In this document: positions 34,394 to 41,744 of the stretch, piece after piece
How positions within the stretch are numbered: position 1 is the first letter of the stretch
How the letters are laid out: each line of letters starts with the position of its first letter
Notes under the pieces: model-generated
Databases searched by the model: none
What the model saw: the letters and a program-made list of their open reading frames with translations, nothing else
What the model was told of the DNA's origin: nothing
Made by a program: the position numbers and the translations under genes
Origin: Caballeronia glebae
GTDB taxonomy: Bacteria > Pseudomonadota > Gammaproteobacteria > Burkholderiales > Burkholderiaceae
Direction: 5' to 3'
Length of the DNA: 57,996 bases
Assembly: GCF_001545035.1 (NCBI RefSeq)
Contig: NZ_FCOJ02000047.1
Coordinates: forward strand, 1 to 57,996

Positions 34394-35746
34394 GTGGGTT
34401 CCCCAAGTATCGACGTTGCAGACATCATCGAGCGGCAGCGCATCAACGGTCGGCAATATCTGATCGTGCTGCTGTGCGCGCTCCTGATGTTTCTCGATGG
34501 CTTCGACACGCAAGCCGTCAGTTACATCGTGCCGGTGCTCGCGAAAACATGGCACTTGCCGCGCGAGATTCTCGGCTCGATTTTTTCGGCGGCGCTCGTC
34601 GGCCTGATGGTCGGCTATCTCGCGATTTCACCGCTGTCGGGGCGTTTCGGTCACAAGCGCATGATGGTTTTCAGCACCGTGTTCTTCGCGATCTTCACGC
34701 TGCTCACGGTATTCGCGACGAACGTCACCGAGTTGATCGGCTTGCGCTTTCTGACCGGCATCGGTCTCGGTGCGGCGGCGCCGAGCGCGGTCGCGTTGAC
34801 GTGCGAGTTCGCGCCGAAGCGCGTGCGCTCGACCTTCGTGCTGCTCGTGTATTGCGGCTTCTCGCTGGGCTTCGTGGTTGCGGGATTCACCTCGGGCGTG
34901 CTGTTGCCCGCGTTTGGCTGGCAATCGTTGATGCTCGCGGGCGCGGTCGCGCCGCTTTCGCTCACGTTGCCGCTCGCGTTCATGCTGCCCGAGTCGCTTG
35001 CGTTCCTGAAGAAACGGCCGCAAGCCGATGAACGCATTCGCGAACTCGTGCTGAAAGTGTTTCCGTCCGCGCCGATTCCGCCGGGCAGCGGCTTCATTCT
35101 CGAAGACGAAGGACAATCGAGAGCGAGCGTTGCAGCGCTGTTTCGCGGACGCACGTCGGTCGGCACATTGCTGCTGTGGGGCGTGTTCTTTCTGAATCTC
35201 GCGGAGTTCTACTTCCTGCAAAGCTGGCTGCCGACGATGCTCACCGGCCTCAACTATCCCGCCGCGACGGTCGTGTGGGTGACGGCCTTGCCGACGATCG
35301 CGGGCGTGATCTCGGCCCTGCCGCTCGGACTGGCGATGGACCGCGTCGGCCCGTATGTCACGTTGACAGCGATGTACGCCGCCGGTTGCCTCTTCATGTT
35401 CATGGTGGCGTCGACGTTCGCCGCGCCCGTGTGGTTGTTGATGATCGCGGTGTTCTGCGCGGGCTTTTGCATCAGCGGCGGGCAAAAGAGCGTGATCGCG
35501 CTTGCGGCCATCTACTATCCGTCGAGCCTGCGTTCAACCGGAGTGGGCTGGGCGCTGGGCATTGGACGCCTTGGCGGGATCGCGGGGCCGTTGATCGTCG
35601 GCGTGATGTATTCGGCGCACTGGACGCCCGCGGAAGTGTTTCGTGTCGCGGCGTTGCCGGTGCTCGTCGCGGGCTGCGCGGTGTTCCTGATGGGGCGCTT
35701 GTCGGGGTCGCCTCATGAGATGGAGGCGAGGCGCGTGCCGGGCTGA
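34394..35746 (+). CDS. MFS aromatic acid:H+ symporter (PcaK/AAHS-like)
   Basis: Inner-membrane permease of 450 residues, 12 helices. The family motif in helix 1, FLDGFDTQAVSYIVPVLAK, carries the two Asp residues important in PcaK-type carriers, and GRFGHKRMMVFSTV is the motif-A loop. GTG 34394 is the start, with GGAGAC upstream. As the last gene of the tph-like operon it is the probable uptake system; Comamonas tph operons instead carry a TphC binding protein, so this is a different solution. Confidence 0.87.
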   Translation: MGSPSIDVADIIERQRINGRQYLIVLLCALLMFLDGFDTQAVSYIVPVLAKTWHLPREILGSIFSAALVGLMVGYLAISPLSGRFGHKRMMVFSTVFFAIFTLLTVFATNVTELIGLRFLTGIGLGAAAPSAVALTCEFAPKRVRSTFVLLVYCGFSLGFVVAGFTSGVLLPAFGWQSLMLAGAVAPLSLTLPLAFMLPESLAFLKKRPQADERIRELVLKVFPSAPIPPGSGFILEDEGQSRASVAALFRGRTSVGTLLLWGVFFLNLAEFYFLQSWLPTMLTGLNYPAATVVWVTALPTIAGVISALPLGLAMDRVGPYVTLTAMYAAGCLFMFMVASTFAAPVWLLMIAVFCAGFCISGGQKSVIALAAIYYPSSLRSTGVGWALGIGRLGGIAGPLIVGVMYSAHWTPAEVFRVAALPVLVAGCAVFLMGRLSGSPHEMEARRVPG

Positions 35747-35773
35747 ACTTTCAAACCGGTTGCGCATGCATAC

Positions 35774-35811
35774 GGCGCGGTGCGGCTCTCAACGCCGCGC
35801 CGCGCCTTTTT
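35774..35811 (+). terminator. Intrinsic terminator after the tph-like operon
   Basis: A 12-bp stem, arms 35774-35785 and 35795-35806 (GGCGCGGTGCGG against CCGCGCCGCGCC, one G-U pair), 9-nt loop, followed by TTTTTATTT. It lies 28 bp after the MFS stop and separates this operon from the downstream ABC importer. Confidence 0.88.
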
Positions 35812-35873
35812 ATTTCATTGCACAGAACGCTCACCGTGCCAGCCGGCCCCTAGTATTTTCCGCAGGTTTATTT

Positions 35874-35889
35874 GCTTAGTTACCTAAGC
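35874..35889. promoter_or_regulatory. Inverted repeat upstream of the ABC importer genes
   Basis: GCTTAG-TTAC-CTAAGC, a perfect 16-bp inverted repeat with 4-nt spacer, inside a locally A/T-rich patch 57 bp before the permease start. A possible -10 sequence TATGAT follows at 35891-35896. It may be an operator for the importer; the regulator is unknown. Confidence 0.4.
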
Positions 35890-35945
35890 TTATGATGCCC
35901 TTCATCCGATGAAACTCAGTCGATCACTTCGAGGAGGGGCCGCGC

Positions 35946-37688
35946 TTGGAACTGACATTCGATGCGATGAAAGCTGCAATATCGCGTTCCACGCGGCTCG
36001 ATACGAAGCGGCTCGTGATCGGCGGCGCAGTCGCGGTCGTGGGCGTGCTTGCGTTGATCCCGCTCGTCTTCCTCTTCTGGCAAAGCTTCTTCACGCCGCA
36101 AGTCGCCGACAATCCCGCCGTTTTCACCTTCGGCAATTACAAGCTCGCCTACGGCAGCCCCGAAACGCTGCGCACGCTTTTCAACTCGCTCAAATTCGCG
36201 TTCGGCGCGGCGTGCGTGTCGTTCTCGATCGGCACCGTGCTTGCGTGGATCATCGAGCGCACGAACACGCCGTTTCGCAAGTTCTTCTACGCGATCACCA
36301 TCGTCCCGCTGATCGTCCCGAGCATTCTCTTCACCATCGCGTGGATCTTTCTGGCGAGCCCGAAAATCGGCGTGCTGAACATGGCGCTCGGATCGCTCTT
36401 CGGCGTGACGAAACCGATCTTCAACATCTACAGCATGAGCGGGATGATCTGGGTCGACGGCCTGCATTATTCGACGATGGCCTTCCTGCTGATGTCGGCG
36501 TCGTTTCGCGGCATGGACCCGTCGCTGGAGGAATCGTCGTTGATGAGCGGCGCGGGCATCGCACGCACGATGTGGCGCATCACGCTGCGGCTCGCGTTTC
36601 CCGCCATCGTCTCGACGATGCTGATTCTCTTCGTGCGCGCGCTCGAGTCGTTCGAAGTGCCGGCGCTCATCGGCTTGCCGGTGAAGTTGCAGGTGTTCAC
36701 GTCGTCGATCTACGAGGCGATCGAGCAGTATCCGAGTCAGATCGGTCTCGCATCGTCGTATTCGATGCTGCTGCTCGTGATCACTTCAGTCGGACTCTAT
36801 CTGCAATCGCGCGTGTCCTCGGGCGGCGGCAAGTATTCGACGATGAGCGGCAAGGGCTTTCGTCCGCGCGTCGTGGAAATCGGCAAATGGCGGTATCTCA
36901 CGGTCGGCGTGTTCGTCGTGTACTTCCTGCTGATCGTCGCGCTCCCGTTCGCCGTGCTGCTCTGGTCGTCGCTGCAGAAGTATTACCGCACGCCGTCGCT
37001 CGCCGCGCTGCATCATCTTTCCTTCGATGCTTACCGCTACATCCTGCATCTCTCGACGCTGCGTCACGCGGTGGTCAATAGTCTTCTGCTTTCGTTCGGC
37101 TGCGCGAGCGCCGTCATGCTGCTCTCGGCGGTGATCTGCTGGATCGTCATCAAGACGAAGCTGCCGGGCCGCTGGTTTCTCGACAATCTCGCGTCGCTGC
37201 CGCTCGTGTTTCCTGGGCTCGTGCTCGGCCTCTCGTTCATGATCGTGTCGCTCAAGGTCGATATCGGCATCTACGGCACGCTGTGGATTTTGCTGATCGC
37301 GTACATCACGCGCTTCATGCCGTATGGCATGCGCTACACCACCACGTCGATGGTGCAGATCCACAAGGAACTCGAAGAGTCCGCCGCAATGAGCTGCGCG
37401 AGCTGGAGCGCGACGTTCTTCCGCATCGTGTTGCCGCTGCTCAAGCCGGGACTTCTGGCGGGCTGGATCTACGTGATGATCGTGTCGATTCGCGAACTGT
37501 CGAGCTCGATCCTGCTCTATAGCCCGGGCTCGGAAACGGTCTCGATCGTGATCTGGGAGTTGTGGCAGAACGGGCAGTACGTCGAACTCTCGGCGCTCTC
37601 GGTGATGCTCGTGCTTGCATTGCTCGCGCTCGTCATGCTGCTTCAATGGATCGGCGGCAAATTCGGCGTGAAAGCCAGCCACGGCTGA
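35946..37688 (+). CDS. ABC importer permease, fused double-domain (FbpB type)
   Basis: A 580-residue inner-membrane protein made of two permease halves in one chain, each with an EAA-type loop: EESSLMSGAGIARTMWRIT in half 1 and EESAAMSCASWSATFFRIV in half 2. This layout is typical of iron(III) FbpB-type and related polyamine/phosphonate-like importers. TTG 35946 is taken as start because GAGGAGGGG lies 7-15 bp before it; ATG 35967 is an alternative. The ATPase follows after 23 bp. No binding-protein gene is adjacent, so the substrate is open. Confidence 0.85.
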   Translation: MELTFDAMKAAISRSTRLDTKRLVIGGAVAVVGVLALIPLVFLFWQSFFTPQVADNPAVFTFGNYKLAYGSPETLRTLFNSLKFAFGAACVSFSIGTVLAWIIERTNTPFRKFFYAITIVPLIVPSILFTIAWIFLASPKIGVLNMALGSLFGVTKPIFNIYSMSGMIWVDGLHYSTMAFLLMSASFRGMDPSLEESSLMSGAGIARTMWRITLRLAFPAIVSTMLILFVRALESFEVPALIGLPVKLQVFTSSIYEAIEQYPSQIGLASSYSMLLLVITSVGLYLQSRVSSGGGKYSTMSGKGFRPRVVEIGKWRYLTVGVFVVYFLLIVALPFAVLLWSSLQKYYRTPSLAALHHLSFDAYRYILHLSTLRHAVVNSLLLSFGCASAVMLLSAVICWIVIKTKLPGRWFLDNLASLPLVFPGLVLGLSFMIVSLKVDIGIYGTLWILLIAYITRFMPYGMRYTTTSMVQIHKELEESAAMSCASWSATFFRIVLPLLKPGLLAGWIYVMIVSIRELSSSILLYSPGSETVSIVIWELWQNGQYVELSALSVMLVLALLALVMLLQWIGGKFGVKASHG

Positions 37689-37711
37689 AAAGAATTACAT
37701 CGGAGACGAAC

Positions 37712-38824
37712 GTGCTGAACGTACAAGGCCTGAACACCGAATATGTCGATGGCAACAACGTGCGCGTGAGAGCGACGCGCGACGTGTCGTTCGACGTGCC
37801 CGAAGGCAAGCTCTTCACGCTGCTCGGCCCGAGCGGTTGCGGCAAGACGACGACACTGCGCTCTATTGCCGGGCTCGAACGTCCGGTCGGCGGTTCGATT
37901 TCGGTGAACGGCGTGACCGTATTTTCCGCGCGCGACGAGACCTTCGTGCCGCCGAACCGGCGCAAGTTCCGCATGGTGTTTCAGTCCTACGCGATCTGGC
38001 CGCACATGACGGTGTTTCGCAACGCGAGCTTTCCGCTCGAAGTCGGGGAAAAGAAGTATTCGAAGCGCGAAATCGAAGAGAAGGTGATGCGCGTGCTGAC
38101 CGCCGTCGGACTCGATCACGTCGCGCATCGCGAGGCGACGCGCATGTCCGGCGGGCAGCAGCAGCGCCTTGCGCTGGCGCGCGCGCTCGTCATGGAGCCG
38201 AAGCTGCTCTTGCTCGACGAGCCGCTTTCCAACCTCGACGCGAAACTGCGCGACAAGATGCGCTTCGAATTGAAGCGCATGCAGCGCGAACTGCGCATCA
38301 CGACAATCTACGTGACGCACGATCAGGAAGAAGCGCTCGCGCTCTCGCATGAGATCGCGGTAATGAAAGACGGCCAGATCGTGCAGAAGGCCGCGCCGCG
38401 CGCGATCTACGATTTGCCGAACAGCAGGTTCGTCGCGGACTTCGTCGGCACGACCAATTTCATCGATGGCCGCGTGCGCGATTGCGAAGGCGACGAGGGC
38501 AACGTGCTGATCGAATCGTCGATCGGACCGATTGCGGTGGCGAACGCCGTGTCGTGTCGTCCCGGCGACGAAGTCGCGATTTCCGTGCGCCCGGAAAACG
38601 TCATGGTCCACGAATCGCTCGATGGCGTGGGCGCGCGCAACGTGTACACCGGCACGGTCGCGGCGAAAGTGTTTCTCGGGGAAACGCTCGATTTCCAGAT
38701 CAGGGTCGGCGAACAGATCGTGCTGGCGCGCGTGCATCCGTCGCACAAGACGCCGGTCGGGGAGACCATTCATTTTTCGATCGATCCGGCGAGTTGCATC
38801 GCGCTGGCATCTCAAAAAAGCTGA
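37712..38824 (+). CDS. ABC importer ATP-binding protein (FbpC/PotA type)
   Basis: A 370-residue ATPase: Walker A GPSGCGKTT, signature MSGGQQQRLALARAL, Walker B LLLLDEPLSNLD, switch His in VTHDQEEALALSHE, and a C-terminal TOBE-like domain from about residue 250 (SVRPENVMVHESLDG). It drives the fused permease encoded just upstream. GTG 37712 is the start, supported by GGAGAC. Confidence 0.88.
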   Translation: MLNVQGLNTEYVDGNNVRVRATRDVSFDVPEGKLFTLLGPSGCGKTTTLRSIAGLERPVGGSISVNGVTVFSARDETFVPPNRRKFRMVFQSYAIWPHMTVFRNASFPLEVGEKKYSKREIEEKVMRVLTAVGLDHVAHREATRMSGGQQQRLALARALVMEPKLLLLDEPLSNLDAKLRDKMRFELKRMQRELRITTIYVTHDQEEALALSHEIAVMKDGQIVQKAAPRAIYDLPNSRFVADFVGTTNFIDGRVRDCEGDEGNVLIESSIGPIAVANAVSCRPGDEVAISVRPENVMVHESLDGVGARNVYTGTVAAKVFLGETLDFQIRVGEQIVLARVHPSHKTPVGETIHFSIDPASCIALASQKS

Positions 38825-38835
38825 AAGCACGACCG

Positions 38836-38852
38836 CTAGTCCCTTCGGACTA
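38836..38852. repeat. CTAGTCC motif and hairpin upstream of narK1
   Basis: CTAGTCC (38836-38842) forms the left arm of the inverted repeat TAGTCC-CTTC-GGACTA (38837-38852), in the 136-bp gap between the ABC importer and narK1. The same 7-mer recurs twice before narG (41604 and 41627). Either a shared regulatory motif of the nitrate genes or a transcript end for the importer; no T-tract follows. Confidence 0.35.
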
Positions 38853-38960
38853 CGCCGCATGAGCTAGCGACACAGCGCCGCCGCATACGCACGGTGGATA
38901 GGCGTGTCACGCCACGCTCCTTACTCTTGTCGACAAAGTTACAACGACAAGGAAAGGACG

Positions 38961-40211
38961 ATGAGCGTCGTCGACACCCCTCTCAGCACACACGCGTCCA
39001 CCGACAAGCGCGCCTGGCGCGTGCTCGGCGCGAGCACCTTCGCATTCACGATCTGCTTCGCCATCTGGATGGTCTTTGCCATTCTCGGCATTCCTCTCAA
39101 GAAGCAGCTCAATCTCACCGATACCGAGTTCGGCGTCATCGCCGCGACGCCCGTGCTCACGGGCTCGCTGCTGCGCGTGCCGCTGGGCATCTGGACCGAC
39201 CGCTTCGGCGGCCGCATCGTCTTTTTCTGCACGATGGCCGTCACCATCGTACCGATCTGGCTGATCAGCTACGCCACCGAGTTGTGGCAATTCCTCGTGC
39301 TCGGGCTGTTCGTCGGCATCGCGGGCGCATCGTTTTCGGTCGGCACGCCGTATGTCGCGCGCTGGTTCCCGAAGTCGCGTCAAGGTTTCGCGATGGGCAT
39401 CTTCGGCGCGGGCAATTCGGGCGCGGCGCTGACCAAGTTCGTCGCACCCGTGCTGATCCTCTCGGCGGGCACGTGGACCATCGTGCCGAAGGTCTATTCG
39501 GTCGCGATGCTCGTCACCGCGCTCGTCTTCTGGTTCGTGTCGGTATCGGATCCCGCGCATCGTAGCGCGAGCACGCAGAGTTTCGCCGCGCAGATGGCCG
39601 TGCTGAAAGACCGGCGCGTGCAGCGTTACGCGCAGTACTACTCGGTCGTGTTCGGCGGCTATGTCGGCCTCGCCTTGTGGATGCCGCAGTACTACGTGAA
39701 TCAATACGGCTTCGGTATCGAACAGGCTGCGTTCCTCGCCGCCTGCTTCTCGCTGCCCGGCGGCGTGCTGCGCGCGCTCGGCGGCTGGATGTCCGACCGC
39801 TTCGGCGCCTATCGCACGACCTGGATCGTGATGTGGATCGCGCTCGCGTGCTTTTTCCTGCTGAGCTATCCGGCGACGGATTTCATCGTCCACGCCAAAG
39901 ACGGCCCGCGCACGTTCCACATCGAAATGGGACCGTTCGCTTACACGGCGTTGATGTTCGTCGTCGGCGTCGCAATGGCGGTCGGCAAGGCGTCGGTGTT
40001 CAAGTTCGTCTCGGACGAGTTCTCCGCGAATATCGGCGCCGTCTCGGGCATCGTCGGGCTGGCTGGCGGACTCGCCGGCTTCCTGTTGCCGATTCTCTTC
40101 GGCTTGCTCGTCGACCTCACCGGTGTGCGCACCACCTGTTTCATGCTGATGTTCGGCGCGACCGCGGTCAGCCTCATTTGCATGCACTTCACATTTCAAC
40201 AAAAGCAATAG
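38961..40211 (+). CDS. narK: NarK1-type nitrate transporter
   Basis: MFS nitrate/nitrite porter of 416 residues. Conserved NNP-family segments: RVPLGIWTDRFGGRIVFF, GIAGASFSVGTPYVARWFP and FGAGNSGAALTKFVAP (nitrate signature). The shorter NarK1 type is thought to bring nitrate in with protons, which starts respiration. ATG 38961 follows GGAAAGG. The second narK follows after 2 bp. Confidence 0.93.
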   Translation: MSVVDTPLSTHASTDKRAWRVLGASTFAFTICFAIWMVFAILGIPLKKQLNLTDTEFGVIAATPVLTGSLLRVPLGIWTDRFGGRIVFFCTMAVTIVPIWLISYATELWQFLVLGLFVGIAGASFSVGTPYVARWFPKSRQGFAMGIFGAGNSGAALTKFVAPVLILSAGTWTIVPKVYSVAMLVTALVFWFVSVSDPAHRSASTQSFAAQMAVLKDRRVQRYAQYYSVVFGGYVGLALWMPQYYVNQYGFGIEQAAFLAACFSLPGGVLRALGGWMSDRFGAYRTTWIVMWIALACFFLLSYPATDFIVHAKDGPRTFHIEMGPFAYTALMFVVGVAMAVGKASVFKFVSDEFSANIGAVSGIVGLAGGLAGFLLPILFGLLVDLTGVRTTCFMLMFGATAVSLICMHFTFQQKQ

Positions 40212-40213
40212 CC

Positions 40214-41602
40214 ATGTCATCACGTTACCTGCTCACCAAATGGGAGCCCGAGAACGCCACCTTCTGGCGCGCGACGGGCGAATCGGTCGCCCGCCGCAAT
40301 CTCTGGATCTCGATTCCCGCACTCGCGCTGGCGTTCGCCGTGTGGTCGCTGTGGAGCGTCGTCGTCGTCAGTCTCGACAAGGGCGGCTTTCACTTTTCGA
40401 AGGACCAGCTCTTCTGGCTCACCGCGTTGCCTGCGTTGTCGGGCGCGACGCTGCGCATCTTCTATTCGTTCCTCGTGCCGATTTTCGGCGGACGCCGCTT
40501 TACGGCGTTCTCCACGGCAAGTCTGCTGATTCCCGCGCTCGGCATGGGCTTCGCGTTGCGCGATCCGTCGACGGGCTATACGACGTTGCTTGTGCTCGCA
40601 TTGTTGTGCGGCTTCGGCGGCGCGAACTTCAGTTCGTCGATGGCGAACATCAGCTTCTTCTTTCCGAAGGCGGAAAAGGGTTTCGCGACGGGCATGAATG
40701 CGGGCATCGGCAATCTGGGTGTGTCGCTGGTGCAGTTCGTGACGCCGCTCGTGATCTCGGCGAGCGTGTTCGGCGCACTCGCGGGCGCAGGCCAGTCCTA
40801 CGACGTGAACGGCGTCGAGCACAGCGTCTGGTTGCAAAACGCGGGCTTCATCTGGGTGCCGTTCATCGTGATTTCGGCGCTCGCGGCGTGGTTCGGGATG
40901 AACGACATCGCTGACGCGAAGGCGTCGTTCGCCGAACAGGCAGTCATCTTCAAGCGCAAGCACAACTGGCTTATGTGTCTGTTGTATACCGGCACGTTCG
41001 GATCGTTCATCGGTTTTTCGGCAGGGCTCGCGCTGCTGACGAAGGCGGAGTTCACGTCGGTGAATCCGACTGCCTACGCGTTCCTCGGGCCGCTGGCCGG
41101 CGCGCTCACGCGGCCGTTCGGCGGCTGGATCTCGGATCGCCTCGGCGGCGCGCGCGTGACGCTGTGGACCTTCATCTTGATGATTGCAGCGGTTCTCGGC
41201 GTGATGGCGTTTCTGCCGCACGACGGCGCGGGCGGCAACTTCGCCGGTTTCCTCGCGATGTTCGTCGTCTTGTTCGCGCTGACGGGCATCGGCAACGGCT
41301 CGACCTTCCGCATGATCCCTGTGATCTTCCTCACGCAGAATCAGCGCAAAACGCAAGGCCAGTCGGACGCCGCGAAAAAGGAGGGCTTGCATGAAGCCGC
41401 GAAGGAATCGGCGGCGGTGCTCGGCTTTGCCGGCGCGATCGGCGCATACGGCGGCTTCTTCATCCCGCGCAGCTTCGGCTCGTCGATGAGCATGACCGGC
41501 TCGCCCAACACCGCGCTCTGGTGCTTCATCGGCTTCTATGCGCTGTGCGCGGCGGTGACGTGGTTCTGCTACGCGCGCCGCAACGCGGCCATGCCGTGCT
41601 GA
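40214..41602 (+). CDS. narK: NarK2-type nitrate/nitrite antiporter
   Basis: MFS porter of 462 residues, longer than NarK1. NNP signatures: TLRIFYSFLVPIFGGRRF, GFGGANFSSSMANISFFFPK, GMNAGIGNLGVSLVQFVTP and GNGSTFRMIPVIF. NarK2 types exchange external nitrate for internal nitrite, removing the toxic product of NarGHI. It starts 2 bp after narK1, so the two are co-transcribed. The paired NarK1/NarK2 arrangement before narG is common in denitrifying Proteobacteria. Confidence 0.93.
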   Translation: MSSRYLLTKWEPENATFWRATGESVARRNLWISIPALALAFAVWSLWSVVVVSLDKGGFHFSKDQLFWLTALPALSGATLRIFYSFLVPIFGGRRFTAFSTASLLIPALGMGFALRDPSTGYTTLLVLALLCGFGGANFSSSMANISFFFPKAEKGFATGMNAGIGNLGVSLVQFVTPLVISASVFGALAGAGQSYDVNGVEHSVWLQNAGFIWVPFIVISALAAWFGMNDIADAKASFAEQAVIFKRKHNWLMCLLYTGTFGSFIGFSAGLALLTKAEFTSVNPTAYAFLGPLAGALTRPFGGWISDRLGGARVTLWTFILMIAAVLGVMAFLPHDGAGGNFAGFLAMFVVLFALTGIGNGSTFRMIPVIFLTQNQRKTQGQSDAAKKEGLHEAAKESAAVLGFAGAIGAYGGFFIPRSFGSSMSMTGSPNTALWCFIGFYALCAAVTWFCYARRNAAMPC

Positions 41603-41603
41603 A

Positions 41604-41633
41604 CTAGTCCGAAAGGAGTGCGCGCACTAGTCC
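41604..41633. repeat. CTAGTCC direct repeat between narK2 and narG
   Basis: ACTAGTCC occurs at 41603-41610 and 41626-41633, 23 bp apart. GAAAGGAG next to the first copy is mirrored by CTCCTTTC at about 41653-41660, making a long-looped inverted repeat. No T-tract. It may be an operator of narG or an mRNA structure within the nar operon. Confidence 0.35.
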
Positions 41634-41696
41634 TTCTGGCGCGCGCCGGTCGCTCCTTTCGGGGAATGGGCGTGCGGGCATCGTGCCTCTACACTC

Positions 41697-41710
41697 GAAT
41701 AAATGTATTC
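41697..41710. promoter_or_regulatory. Inverted repeat GAATA-N4-TATTC before narG
   Basis: GAATA (41697-41701), AATG, TATTC (41706-41710): a perfect 14-bp inverted repeat with 5-4-5 layout, 35 bp upstream of the narG start. The geometry equals that of an FNR box, but the arms differ from TTGAT, so it is not called an FNR site. Candidate operator only. Confidence 0.3.
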
Positions 41711-41744
41711 ATGGCGGCGCATGGCCGCCGTGTCGGAGAAACGG

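Noticed and set aside
35909..35945. Short frame MKLSRSLRGGAALG just before the permease, resembling the start of a signal peptide
   Set aside because: Too short to support as a binding-protein remnant; it runs out of frame into the permease gene.
38926..38937. TTGTCGACAA palindrome upstream of narK1 as an FNR/Dnr site
   Set aside because: It lacks the 4-nt spacer and the TTGAT arms of such sites.
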